Shown here piece after piece: positions 30,093 through 36,173 of a stretch of DNA of 36,173 bases. The notes beneath the pieces were generated by a model that did no database searches, was not told where the DNA came from, and saw only the letters and a program-made list of their open reading frames with translations. A program made the translations under genes and the position numbers. Source of the DNA: DATGEO01 sp035310015 (GTDB lineage Bacteria; Chloroflexota; Dormibacteria; Dormibacterales; Dormibacteraceae). The first letter of the stretch is position 1, and each line of letters begins with the position of its first letter. Where the stretch lies: positions 1 through 36,173 of the forward strand of contig DATGEO010000122.1 of assembly GCA_035310015.1 (NCBI GenBank), in the 5' to 3' direction.

Positions 30093-30839
30093 ATGGTCTC
30101 GACGCTTCGTGCGGCGCTATGTCGCCTGCCTCCGGACGCTGTGTTCTCTGGACGAACCGCAGCCCGGCTGCACGGGTTGGACGTCGACCCAGGTGAACGG
30201 ATCGAGGTCACCATTCCGAAGTCTCTGGGCATCTCGACCCGATCCGGAATCATCCTGCGGCGGTCCGTTTTGGAAGAGGGCGACGTCGTGCAGTGCGGGG
30301 GCGTGCGGACCACGTCTGTGGCCAGGACGTTGCTTGACGTGAGCGCTCGGCTCGAACTGACCGAAGCGGTGGTAATCGCCGACATGGCGCTGCACGCCAG
30401 GCTCATCAATCCGGAGGCGCTGCGCAAGTCAATCCAGAGCTGTGAAGGCTTCTGGGGAGTCAAGAGGCTGCGTCGGGTTGCTATGCACGTCGAGCCGGCT
30501 TCCGAGTCGCCGATGGAAACGCGGCTGCGCATGCTACTTGTCTTGGGGCGGCTGCCGAGACCCCGTGCCCAGGTGCCCATCCACGATCGCTCAGGCACGT
30601 TCCTTGGCCGTCCCGACCTGTACTACCCCGACATTCGACTGGCCATCGAGTACGACGGAGGGACACACCGCAGCACGCTGGTCGAGGACAACCGTCGCCA
30701 GAATCGCCTCGTCGATGCGGGCATTCGCTTGCTGCGGTTCACCGCCGCGGATATCTACAGGTCTCCCGCGTCGGTGGTCGCCCTAGTGCGAGGCCACCTC
30801 AACGGGAGTGTGCACACAACCGTCAGGCACGCCGCTTAA
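30093..30839 (+). CDS. AbiEi-like plus DUF559 (Vsr-type endonuclease fold) protein
   Basis: A 248-residue protein with two parts. Residues 1-140 resemble AbiEi-type antitoxin/regulator domains (VFSGRTAARLHGLDVD, VTIPKSLG, TSVARTLLDVSARLELTEAVVIADMAL). Residues 150-245 are a DUF559/PD-(D/E)xK nuclease-like domain with Glu in SPMETRLR, Asp in GRPDLYYP and IEYDG, then VDAGIRLLRFTAADI. Such lone genes are frequent in soil actinobacteria, but their role (defence, DNA processing) is unproven. I use the ATG at 30093. Codon use is a little less GC-rich than its neighbours, and an 18-bp repeat sits in its last codons, so it looks like accessory DNA. No AbiEii-like toxin partner is adjacent. Confidence 0.85.
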   Translation: MVSTLRAALCRLPPDAVFSGRTAARLHGLDVDPGERIEVTIPKSLGISTRSGIILRRSVLEEGDVVQCGGVRTTSVARTLLDVSARLELTEAVVIADMALHARLINPEALRKSIQSCEGFWGVKRLRRVAMHVEPASESPMETRLRMLLVLGRLPRPRAQVPIHDRSGTFLGRPDLYYPDIRLAIEYDGGTHRSTLVEDNRRQNRLVDAGIRLLRFTAADIYRSPASVVALVRGHLNGSVHTTVRHAA

Positions 30840-30867
30840 AACGCCGGTTGTGTGCACACAACCGTCA
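30808..30867. repeat. 20-bp perfect palindrome plus 18-bp direct repeat at the 3' end of the DUF559 gene
   Basis: CGGTTGTGTGCACACAACCG (30845-30864) is a perfect palindrome 6 bp after the stop codon. The 18-mer GTGTGCACACAACCGTCA occurs exactly twice, at 30808-30825 inside the last codons and at 30850-30867, 42 bp apart. The first copy extends only half of the full palindrome. The site lies between convergent genes, so a two-way transcription stop, a protein-binding site or a mobile-element scar are all possible. There is no T-tract. Confidence 0.7.
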
Positions 30868-30875
30868 TCGGGTTG

Positions 30876-31550
30876 TTATGGCTTGGCCGGCTGGCCGCCC
30901 TTGACGACCTGGGCCTCCTTGGCCTCCCGCTCCCGGGCCAGCCGCTGCGCGCGGCCCTGCAGCCACACCTCGCGGATGCGCTGCAGCGCCGTGAAGTTGG
31001 TGACCACCGCCAGCAGGAAGACGACGCCGTAGAGGACGATGCCGCCGAAGGCGGTCCCGAACAGCAATCCGGCGACGGTGACCACGACCCTCTCCGGCCG
31101 GGCGAAGACTCCCGTCTCGCACGTGAAGCCCAGGCTCTGGGCCCGGGCGCGCACGTAGCTCACGAGGAAGGAGCCGGCGAGCGCCGCCGCGGTGGCGATG
31201 ATGAGCCAGCGCCCGAGCGAGCCGCCGATGGTCGAGAAGTAGGCCGCGAGCCCGATGTAGATGGCGCCTTCCGAGTAGCGGTCGAGCGTCGAGTCGAGGA
31301 ACGCGCCGTACGGGTAGCTGCGGCGCGTCGAGCGCGCGAGCGCGCCGTCGAGGATGTCGAAGGTCCCGCCGACGGCCAGCACGACGCCGCCCCAGCGCAG
31401 CTGGCCGAACGCGACGAGGAGGGCCGCGATGAACGTGAGCGCGGTGCCGATGACCGTCACCTGGTTCGGCGTCACCGGCAGGCGCGCGAGCGCGGACATC
31501 AACCTCTCGGCGTGCCGCCGCACCCACGCCTCAAACCGCGTCGTGAACAT
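30876..31550 (-). CDS. CDP-alcohol phosphatidyltransferase (phosphatidylinositol-phosphate synthase-like)
   Basis: A 224-residue integral membrane enzyme that joins CDP-diacylglycerol to an alcohol, here probably inositol phosphate. The family motif is perfect: Asp65-x2-Asp68-Gly69-x2-Ala72-Arg73-x8-Gly82-x3-Asp86-x3-Asp90. About six membrane helices follow the usual layout, with a charged C-terminal tail (AQRLAREREAKEAQ). Its position after a PimA-like gene and two acyltransferases matches the mycobacterial pgsA1-patA-pimA locus, and ino1 nearby provides the alcohol. It starts 20 bp inside the glycosyltransferase gene, so coupling is likely. Other head groups such as glycerol-phosphate are less likely by context. 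Confidence 0.92.
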   Translation of the reverse strand: MFTTRFEAWVRRHAERLMSALARLPVTPNQVTVIGTALTFIAALLVAFGQLRWGGVVLAVGGTFDILDGALARSTRRSYPYGAFLDSTLDRYSEGAIYIGLAAYFSTIGGSLGRWLIIATAAALAGSFLVSYVRARAQSLGFTCETGVFARPERVVVTVAGLLFGTAFGGIVLYGVVFLLAVVTNFTALQRIREVWLQGRAQRLAREREAKEAQVVKGGQPAKP

Positions 31551-32688
31551 TCATCACCTCATAGCTGCGTTCGAAGGCCCGGCGGGCCTCCTCGTAGACC
31601 TCGACCACCTGCTCGGCCACAGACTTCCACGAGTACCGCCTCGACTTCTCCTGTCCGGCCCGGCCCATGCGCCGGCGCAGCTCCTCGTCGCGGGCGAGGA
31701 TCACCAGCGCGGCCCCGAGCTCGTGCCAGCCCTTGGGCCGCACGGTCAGGCTGTCGCGGCCCGGCTCCAGCACCGACATGTAGCCCGCGATCTCGGTCGC
31801 CACGACCGGCAGCCCGGTGGCCATGGCCTCGAGCAGCACGATGCCGAAGCTCTCGCTGCCGGTGGCGGGCGCGCAGAAGATGTCGGCGCTGCCGTAGTAG
31901 CGGGGCAGCACGCTGTCGGGCACGAAGCCCGCCATCACGACGTCCTGCAGCCGGTGGCGCGTGATGAAGCTCTCCACCTGGCCACGCAGCGGACCGCTGC
32001 CGACGATGATCAGCCGCGTCCGCGGAACTCGCGTCTTCATGAACTCGTATCCGCGCAGCAGGTCGCCGAGGCCCTTGCGCTTCTCCAGCCGGCCGACGAA
32101 CAGGATGTTGACGTGGTCGTCGCGGAGGTGGCGAATCGGCGAGAGCCCTGGACGGTAGACCGTCGTGTCGATGCCGTTCGGAATGATGCGCAGCGGGAAA
32201 TCGGGGAAGTAGTGGTTCAAGAAGGCACGCGCCGGCTCGCTGACCGCGATGCCGCGGTGCAGGCGCGCGAGGTAGGGATGCAGCAGCGGCCGGCCGTAGT
32301 AGTAGCCGACGTTCGATTTCGCGAACGCATGGAACGTGCCGACGTTCGCGGCCGGCGACAGCCGCAGCATGGTCATCGGGAGCGCGGGCATGAGCGGCTC
32401 GTGGAAGTGCAGGACGTCGAAGCGCTCGCTCTGGATCATCGCCGCCACGCGGTTGCCGAGGTGAAAGCTAAGCGTGATGCGGGCGACGGAATCGTTCACG
32501 GGGATCGAGATGGGCGACCCGATGCGGATGAAGCCCTCGCCGTTGGCTTCCGCCCTGCGGCGGCTGGACGGGGCAAAGATCTGAGTCGTGTGGCCCATCT
32601 CCCTGAGCTGGCGCGCGAGGTAGCGGACGTGGTCCGTCACGCCGCCCGGCGACGCGAAGTCGTAGGGGGAGACGAGGCCTACTTTCAT
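31531..32688 (-). CDS. GT4 glycosyltransferase, PimA-like (phosphatidylinositol mannosyltransferase)
   Basis: A 385-residue GT-B enzyme (mycobacterial PimA is about the same length). The N-terminal MKVGLVSPYDFASPGGVTDHVRYLARQL and the EX7E donor motif in GSESFGIVLLEAMATGLPVVATEIAGY are typical of PimA, which puts the first mannose from GDP-mannose on phosphatidylinositol at the inner membrane. Context with a CDP-alcohol phosphatidyltransferase and PatA-like acyltransferases supports that use. The ATG at 32688 is preceded by an intergenic mobile palindrome (32690-32726), which separates it from the upstream acyltransferase gene and may affect polarity. Confidence 0.9.
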   Translation of the reverse strand: MKVGLVSPYDFASPGGVTDHVRYLARQLREMGHTTQIFAPSSRRRAEANGEGFIRIGSPISIPVNDSVARITLSFHLGNRVAAMIQSERFDVLHFHEPLMPALPMTMLRLSPAANVGTFHAFAKSNVGYYYGRPLLHPYLARLHRGIAVSEPARAFLNHYFPDFPLRIIPNGIDTTVYRPGLSPIRHLRDDHVNILFVGRLEKRKGLGDLLRGYEFMKTRVPRTRLIIVGSGPLRGQVESFITRHRLQDVVMAGFVPDSVLPRYYGSADIFCAPATGSESFGIVLLEAMATGLPVVATEIAGYMSVLEPGRDSLTVRPKGWHELGAALVILARDEELRRRMGRAGQEKSRRYSWKSVAEQVVEVYEEARRAFERSYEVMNVHDAV

Positions 32689-32689
32689 G

Positions 32690-32726
32690 CCCTCACCCCA
32701 ACCCTGTCCCGCTCGCGGGGAGAGGG
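32690..32726. repeat. Widespread CCCTCACCCCAACCC-type palindromic repeat
   Basis: The sequence begins CCCTCACCCCAACCCTG and ends GCGGGGAGAGGG, with an imperfect 9-bp stem (32702-32710 with 32718-32726, one mismatch). I recognise it as the common REP-like element of the form CCCTCACCCCAACCCTCTCCCGC-n-GCGGGAGAGGG seen in many unrelated high-GC bacteria. Here it sits precisely between two genes of one operon, a base after the GT4 start codon region and three bases before the acyltransferase stop. Confidence 0.75.
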
Positions 32727-32728
32727 GG

Positions 32729-33601
32729 TCACGGGCCGCCCTCCCAGATTCGATGCGGCACGTGCCACTGCTCGGGATGCCTCCTGATGAACTCTTCGAT
32801 CGCCCGCAGCAGCTCCTGCGTGACGCGCAGCTCGTCCGCCTCGGGATCGCCCGTCCGCTCGGCGATGATGAGCGGGGCGCCCTCGGCCACGTACGTGTCG
32901 TCGGGCATCCGGTACACGCAGACAGGGAAGAGCGGGGTGCCCATGCGCAGCGCGATCTGCGCGGGGCCGGTCGGGATCGGCGCCGGCCTGCCGAAGAACG
33001 GCACCTTGCGTCCCGTGCCGGTGATGTCGCGGTCGATGGCGGTGATCACCATCTCGTTGTCGCGCAGGGCCTGAGTCACCTTGCGCAGGCCCGCGAGGTT
33101 GAGCGGGAGCACGCTGATCCCCAGCCGCGCGCGCGTGTCGCGATACCACTCGAACAGCGGTCGCGGCTCGAGCTCCTCCGCGAAGAAGCTGACCGGCGCA
33201 AGCGTCGTCGACCAGATCGCGGCCACGACCTCGTACGAGCCCATGTGGCAGGAGACCGCGAGCACGCCCTTGCCCATGTTCCGCGCCCGCTCGAGATGCT
33301 CCCACCCGTTCACCGTGAGCAGCGGCCTCATCTCGGCCACGCGAGCGCGCGGCAGCAGCATCAGGTCGGCGTAGGCCTTGGCGTGGTTGCGAAAGTTCTC
33401 GTACGAGAGCTTGCGAATCGCTTTCCGGTCGAGCTCCGGGCAGACGACCTTGAGGTTGTACTCGAGGCGCGGACGGGCCAGCGGCGAGAACCACCAGGCG
33501 AAGCGCGCTCCCACCACCGCGAGCGCGTAGGCCCACGACCGGGGAAGTCGTTCGACGATGGACTGCACGACCTTGAAGCCGCGCCATCGCCATTCGCTCA
33601 T
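32729..33601 (-). CDS. LpxL/PatA-family lysophospholipid-type acyltransferase (copy 2)
   Basis: A 290-residue acyltransferase of the LpxL/HtrB superfamily. The catalytic box is HMGSYE (HxxxxE in place of HxxxxD), followed by AIDRDITGTGRKVPFFGRPAPIPTGPAQIALRMGTPLFPVCVYR and C-terminal FIRRHPEQWHVPHRIW. By family and context it acylates a mannose or inositol of a PIM-type glycolipid. It overlaps the preceding paralogue by 4 bp (start ATG at 33601), and the two share the PEQW tail. Which copy acylates which position is unknown. Confidence 0.9.
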   Translation of the reverse strand: MSEWRWRGFKVVQSIVERLPRSWAYALAVVGARFAWWFSPLARPRLEYNLKVVCPELDRKAIRKLSYENFRNHAKAYADLMLLPRARVAEMRPLLTVNGWEHLERARNMGKGVLAVSCHMGSYEVVAAIWSTTLAPVSFFAEELEPRPLFEWYRDTRARLGISVLPLNLAGLRKVTQALRDNEMVITAIDRDITGTGRKVPFFGRPAPIPTGPAQIALRMGTPLFPVCVYRMPDDTYVAEGAPLIIAERTGDPEADELRVTQELLRAIEEFIRRHPEQWHVPHRIWEGGP

Positions 33602-34494
33602 TCCTCAGATCGAAACATGGGCCGGAAGGCGTACCACTGCTCAGGCCTCGACTTGATGAAAGTCTCGAAGCGGTCGACGACCCGCTGCATGAGGCTCTCT
33701 TTCGTGTCGCCGCCGTGGATCGCGAGCGGCGGGTCGAGGTGGATGTGGTAGCGGCTGGGCGCGACCGAATACTGGCAGGCGGGCATCAGCGCCGCGCCGG
33801 TCTTGAGGGCGATCGCCGCGGGTCCCCCGGGGACGATGGCGCGGCGGCCGAAGAAGTCGACCGCGACCCCGGGTCCCTGCTCCAGGTCGCAGACCAGGGC
33901 GACCACGCCGTTGGCGGCGAGCGCATCCGTGATCGCGCGGACCGCCGAGCGGCCCATCGTGACCACGCTCAGGCCGAAGCGCTGGCGCGTGCGCACGACC
34001 GCGTCGTTGAGCGAGCCTGGAAATCTCTCCGCCACCGCACTGATCGAGTAGCCGACCGCTCCCGCGAACGAGCCGGCCATGTCCCACGAGCCCATGTGCG
34101 GAGTGGCCATGATCGCGCCCTTGCCCCGCGCCAGCGCGGCGTCGAGCTCGTCGCGGCCTTCGATCGAGACCCGCTCGATGACCTCCTCCGGGGCGAGGCT
34201 GCCCATGAGCAGGAAGTCCATGAGCACGCGGCCGTAGTTCTGGAAGGCGCGGCGTGCCGTGCGCGCGACGCGCGGGTCAGTCCGCGGCAGGCCGAGCGCG
34301 GCCGCGTAGTTGGTCAGCGCGTTCTGGCGCTGGCGCGCGCTGAGCAGGTACCAGGCCGAACCGCCCGGCGCCGCGGCAGCATGCCGCAGGCCGGGCGGAA
34401 TCGCCCGTACGACCTTCGCCCCCAGCCGGTAGCCGGCCGAGCCCAGCCCGAGGCCGCGGCCCGGCGCCGCGCTAGACGGCCGAGCAGCGCTCAT
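33598..34494 (-). CDS. LpxL/PatA-family acyltransferase (copy 1)
   Basis: About 298 residues from the ATG at 34494; an ATG at 34539 would add 15. The catalytic box is HMGSWD (HxxxxD), then CDLEQGPGVAVDFFGRRAIVPGGPAAIALKTGAALMPACQYS, and FIKSRPEQWYAFRPMF at the end. It is paralogous to the next gene but with the canonical Asp. In mycobacteria a single PatA acts at this locus, so two consecutive copies suggest two acylation steps or a heteromeric pair. No Shine-Dalgarno precedes either start. An 89-bp gap to ino1 holds no gene. Confidence 0.9.
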   Translation of the reverse strand: MSAARPSSAAPGRGLGLGSAGYRLGAKVVRAIPPGLRHAAAAPGGSAWYLLSARQRQNALTNYAAALGLPRTDPRVARTARRAFQNYGRVLMDFLLMGSLAPEEVIERVSIEGRDELDAALARGKGAIMATPHMGSWDMAGSFAGAVGYSISAVAERFPGSLNDAVVRTRQRFGLSVVTMGRSAVRAITDALAANGVVALVCDLEQGPGVAVDFFGRRAIVPGGPAAIALKTGAALMPACQYSVAPSRYHIHLDPPLAIHGGDTKESLMQRVVDRFETFIKSRPEQWYAFRPMFRSEE

Positions 34495-34628
34495 AGAGCG
34501 TATAGCCTGCGTCAGCTCGTCCGCTGCTCGCTCACGCATCTACCGATGCGCTCGCTGCGCTGCTCCTCGTTTCCATGGCTTCGGCCGTCGATCGCGTCGC
34601 AGGTCTCGCGTCCCCGTGCCGGACCCGG

Positions 34629-35798
34629 CTACTTGCGAGCAGCTGCGGGCGCCGGCTTGCTCCTCGCGGGGCGGCGGACGTGGCCGTTCTGTCCGGCCTT
34701 ACCACCATCGATGAACTCCTCCACAAGCCGGCGAGCCTCACTGTCCGTGTACTGCACCGGAGGCGACTTCATGAAGTACGAGCTCGGGCCTTCCAGCGAA
34801 CCGCTGATCCCGCGGTCCAGTGCGATCTTGCAGCACCGAACGGCGTCGATCACGATGCCCGCCGAGTTGGGAGAGTCCACGACCTCGAGCTTCAGCTCGA
34901 CGTTCAGGGGCACGTCGCCAAAGGTGCGGCCCTCGAGCCGGATGTACGCCCACTTGCGGTCGTTGAGCCAGGGCACGTAGTCCGACGGCCCGATGTGCAC
35001 GTTGTCCTTGCCGACGTCGTAGTCGAGCTGCGAGGTGACGGAGCGGGTCTTCGAGATCTTCTTCGACATCAGCCGGTCGCGCTCGAGCATGTTCAGGAAG
35101 TCGGTGTTGCCGCCGAAGTTGAGCTGGTAGGTGCGCTCCAGCTTCACGCCGCGGTCGCGGAACAGGCGCGTGAGCACGCGGTGGACGATGGTCGCGCCCA
35201 CCTGCGACTTGATGTCGTCGCCGATGATCGGCAGCTTCTTCTCCTCGAAGCGCTTCTGCCAGTAAGGCTCGCGCGCGATGAAGACCGGGATGCAGTTGAC
35301 GACGGCGACGCCGGCCTGCAGCGCCTGCTCGACGTACCACTTGGTCGCCTCCTCGGAGCCGACCGGCAGGTAGCTGACGAGCACGTCGGCCTGCGTCTTC
35401 TTCAAGATGCCGACGACGTCGGCGGTCTGGCCGGGAGCCTTCTCGATGATGTCCGCGAGGTACTTGCCGATGCCGTCGTGGGTCATGCCGCGCTCGACCT
35501 TCACGCCGAGCTTCGGCACGTCCGAGAACTTCACCGTGTTGTTGGGACCGGCGAAGATCGCCTCCGACAGGTCCAGGCCAACCTTCTTCTTGTCGATGTC
35601 GAACGCGGCCACGAACTCGATGTCGCGGACGTGGTAGCCACCGAGGTCGACGTGCATCAGTCCAGGGACGAAGTCCTTGGTCGACGCGTCGCGGTAGTAG
35701 TGAACGCCCTGCACGAACGACGAGGCGCAGTTGCCCACCCCGACGATGGCCACCCGTACCTTGCCGTTGGCGTGGCCGTTCTTGCGGCCGTTCTTCAT
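34629..35798 (-). CDS. ino1: myo-Inositol-3-phosphate synthase
   Basis: Converts glucose-6-phosphate to inositol-3-phosphate through an NAD-dependent oxidation, aldol and reduction cycle. The 389-residue protein has the NAD motif VAIVGVGNCASSFVQGV, AAFDIDKKKVG, SYLPVGSEEATKWY, and the conserved QLNFGGNTDFLNM and KSPPVQYTD blocks of the actinobacterial type. It is slightly longer than typical (about 360) because of a Gly/Asn/Lys start and a Pro/Ala/Lys C-tail. Its ATG overlaps the regulator's stop (ATGA) and has a perfect AAGGAGG 7 nt upstream inside the regulator gene, so it is translated well. It competes with FGD for glucose-6-phosphate. Confidence 0.97.
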   Translation of the reverse strand: MKNGRKNGHANGKVRVAIVGVGNCASSFVQGVHYYRDASTKDFVPGLMHVDLGGYHVRDIEFVAAFDIDKKKVGLDLSEAIFAGPNNTVKFSDVPKLGVKVERGMTHDGIGKYLADIIEKAPGQTADVVGILKKTQADVLVSYLPVGSEEATKWYVEQALQAGVAVVNCIPVFIAREPYWQKRFEEKKLPIIGDDIKSQVGATIVHRVLTRLFRDRGVKLERTYQLNFGGNTDFLNMLERDRLMSKKISKTRSVTSQLDYDVGKDNVHIGPSDYVPWLNDRKWAYIRLEGRTFGDVPLNVELKLEVVDSPNSAGIVIDAVRCCKIALDRGISGSLEGPSSYFMKSPPVQYTDSEARRLVEEFIDGGKAGQNGHVRRPARSKPAPAAARK

Positions 35799-36124
35799 GC
35801 CCCAACCTCCTTGCGCGATTTCATTGGTTTGATCCCGATCAGCTCATCGAGCAGCGCGCGGGCGCGCGCGATGCTGTCGACGTCCAGAGAGCAGTAGACC
35901 TGGCGCCCGTCGCGGCGGGTGCGGACGACGCCGCCGACCTTCAGCATTCGCAGGTGCCACGAGATGCGCGGCTGGCTCATGCGCAGGTGCGCAGCGAGGT
36001 CGTTGACGTTCTCCTCGCCGACCTGGCCGAGCCGCTCCAGGATCCGCAGCCTGGTCACGTTGGCCAGCGCCAGGTAGTGATCCGTGAGCTCGTGCCGTTC
36101 GTCCCGGGGGTTCTGGAAAAACAT
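35795..36124 (-). CDS. ArsR-family transcriptional regulator, probable repressor of ino1
   Basis: A 109-residue winged-helix regulator. The recognition region is VNDLAAHLRMSQPRISWHLRMLKVGGVVRTRRDGRQVYCSLD. It lacks the metal-sensing ELCVCD-type cysteines of ArsR/SmtB sensors (the only Cys is in the wing), so it is not a thiol-based metal sensor. The stop overlaps the ino1 ATG (ATGA), making one operon. Two 18-bp operator-like palindromes overlap its own start codon and promoter, indicating autorepression and control of ino1. The effector is unknown; inositol or a phosphate sugar is a guess. Confidence 0.9.
   Translation of the reverse strand: MFFQNPRDERHELTDHYLALANVTRLRILERLGQVGEENVNDLAAHLRMSQPRISWHLRMLKVGGVVRTRRDGRQVYCSLDVDSIARARALLDELIGIKPMKSRKEVGA
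35806..35812 (-). promoter_or_regulatory. Strong Shine-Dalgarno of ino1 inside the regulator gene
   Basis: AAGGAGG on the minus strand, 7 nt before the ino1 ATG at 35798. It is one of the few perfect ribosome binding sites in the window, suggesting high ino1 translation relative to the regulator. Confidence 0.85.
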
Positions 36125-36139
36125 AAAGGTTCCTTTATG
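36122..36139 (-). promoter_or_regulatory. Operator 1: perfect palindrome CATAAAGG-TT-CCTTTATG
   Basis: Eight-base perfect arms with a 2-bp centre, spanning the ArsR start codon, its AGGA ribosome binding site (36131-36135) and the expected transcript start. Binding would block both transcription start and initiation complex assembly. Confidence 0.7.
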
Positions 36140-36140
36140 C

Positions 36141-36146
36141 AGTGTA
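36141..36146 (-). promoter_or_regulatory. -10 element TACACT of the arsR-ino1 operon
   Basis: TACACT on the minus strand lies between the two operator copies, 16 nt before the ATG at 36124, giving a leader of about 10 nt. A -35 is not clear. Confidence 0.4.
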
Positions 36147-36149
36147 TCG

Positions 36150-36167
36150 CATAAAGGCTACGTTATG
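36150..36167 (-). promoter_or_regulatory. Operator 2: CATAAAGGCTACGTTATG, degenerate copy
   Basis: Shares the CATAAAGG half with operator 1 and keeps the outer TTATG on the other side. It begins 28 bp from operator 1 and would cover the -35 region. The window ends 6 bp later. Confidence 0.55.
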
Positions 36168-36173
36168 TGTTGG

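Overview
The window is GC-rich throughout, with codon third positions dominated by G and C. It is almost fully coding: about 40 protein genes, no intergenic stretch above 155 bases, and no rRNA, tRNA, CRISPR array or insertion sequence that I can recognise. The gene set points to a soil-type, high-GC Terrabacteria lineage: a deep-branching Actinomycetota (Thermoleophilia-like), Candidatus Dormibacterota or a Chloroflexota relative. The pointers are coenzyme F420 synthesis with an F420-dependent glucose-6-phosphate dehydrogenase, inositol-phosphate synthase, a PI/PIM-type glycolipid operon, a MshB/Mca-like deacetylase, a Gram-positive type LexA box, and many start codons lying 6-9 nt behind a TANNNT -10 hexamer (leaderless mRNAs). 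I cannot fix the phylum from the sequence alone.

Layout. 1-3.1 kb: 3' end of an acyl-CoA carboxylase carboxyltransferase, facing a GH15 glucoamylase/trehalase-like gene, with two small palindromic repeats between and into them. 3.1-6.5 kb: YgjP-like metallopeptidase, zinc alcohol dehydrogenase, SDR, DUF72 protein. 6.5-10.7 kb: signalling block with a CHASE2 class III adenylate cyclase abutting a Ser/Thr kinase tail to tail, then a DUF4870-like membrane protein with a strong terminator. 10.7-13.4 kb: DNA-repair block, with an SOS-boxed SplB-like radical SAM gene plus two small unknown genes, and a yqeY-nth pair. 13.4-14.2 kb: a proline-rich bitopic protein. 14.2-17.7 kb: a tightly overlapping operon (60-aa membrane protein, fgd, cofC, cofE, cofD) that builds and reduces F420. 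17.7-23.8 kb: birA, sirtuin, FecR-domain protein, MFS exporter, Nudix hydrolase, GAF-GGDEF protein and a MaoC-like protein with a long basic tail. 23.8-30.0 kb: minus-strand run holB, hisC, HD-domain gene, 2-hydroxyacid dehydrogenase, HAD phosphatase, PIG-L deacetylase, ispH. 30.1-30.8 kb: a lone AbiEi-like/DUF559 nuclease gene with palindromes at its 3' end. 30.9-36.1 kb: inositol-lipid block (ArsR-type regulator and ino1; two acyltransferases, a PimA-like mannosyltransferase and a CDP-alcohol phosphatidyltransferase).

How the parts connect. Ino1 makes inositol phosphate, the CDP-alcohol phosphatidyltransferase attaches it to lipid, the GT4 mannosylates and the acyltransferases acylate the product. 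The PIG-L enzyme could draw on the same inositol pool if a mycothiol-like thiol is made. FGD turns glucose-6-phosphate into F420H2, using cofactor made by the genes translationally coupled to it. BirA can supply biotinylated carrier protein to the carboxylase at the left end.

The points most worth a second look are the LexA-controlled, apparently leaderless radical SAM operon; a MaoC-like gene whose only fitting start is CTG, placed 8 nt behind a near-perfect -10; the twin operator in front of the ArsR-ino1 pair; and three different short palindromic repeats.
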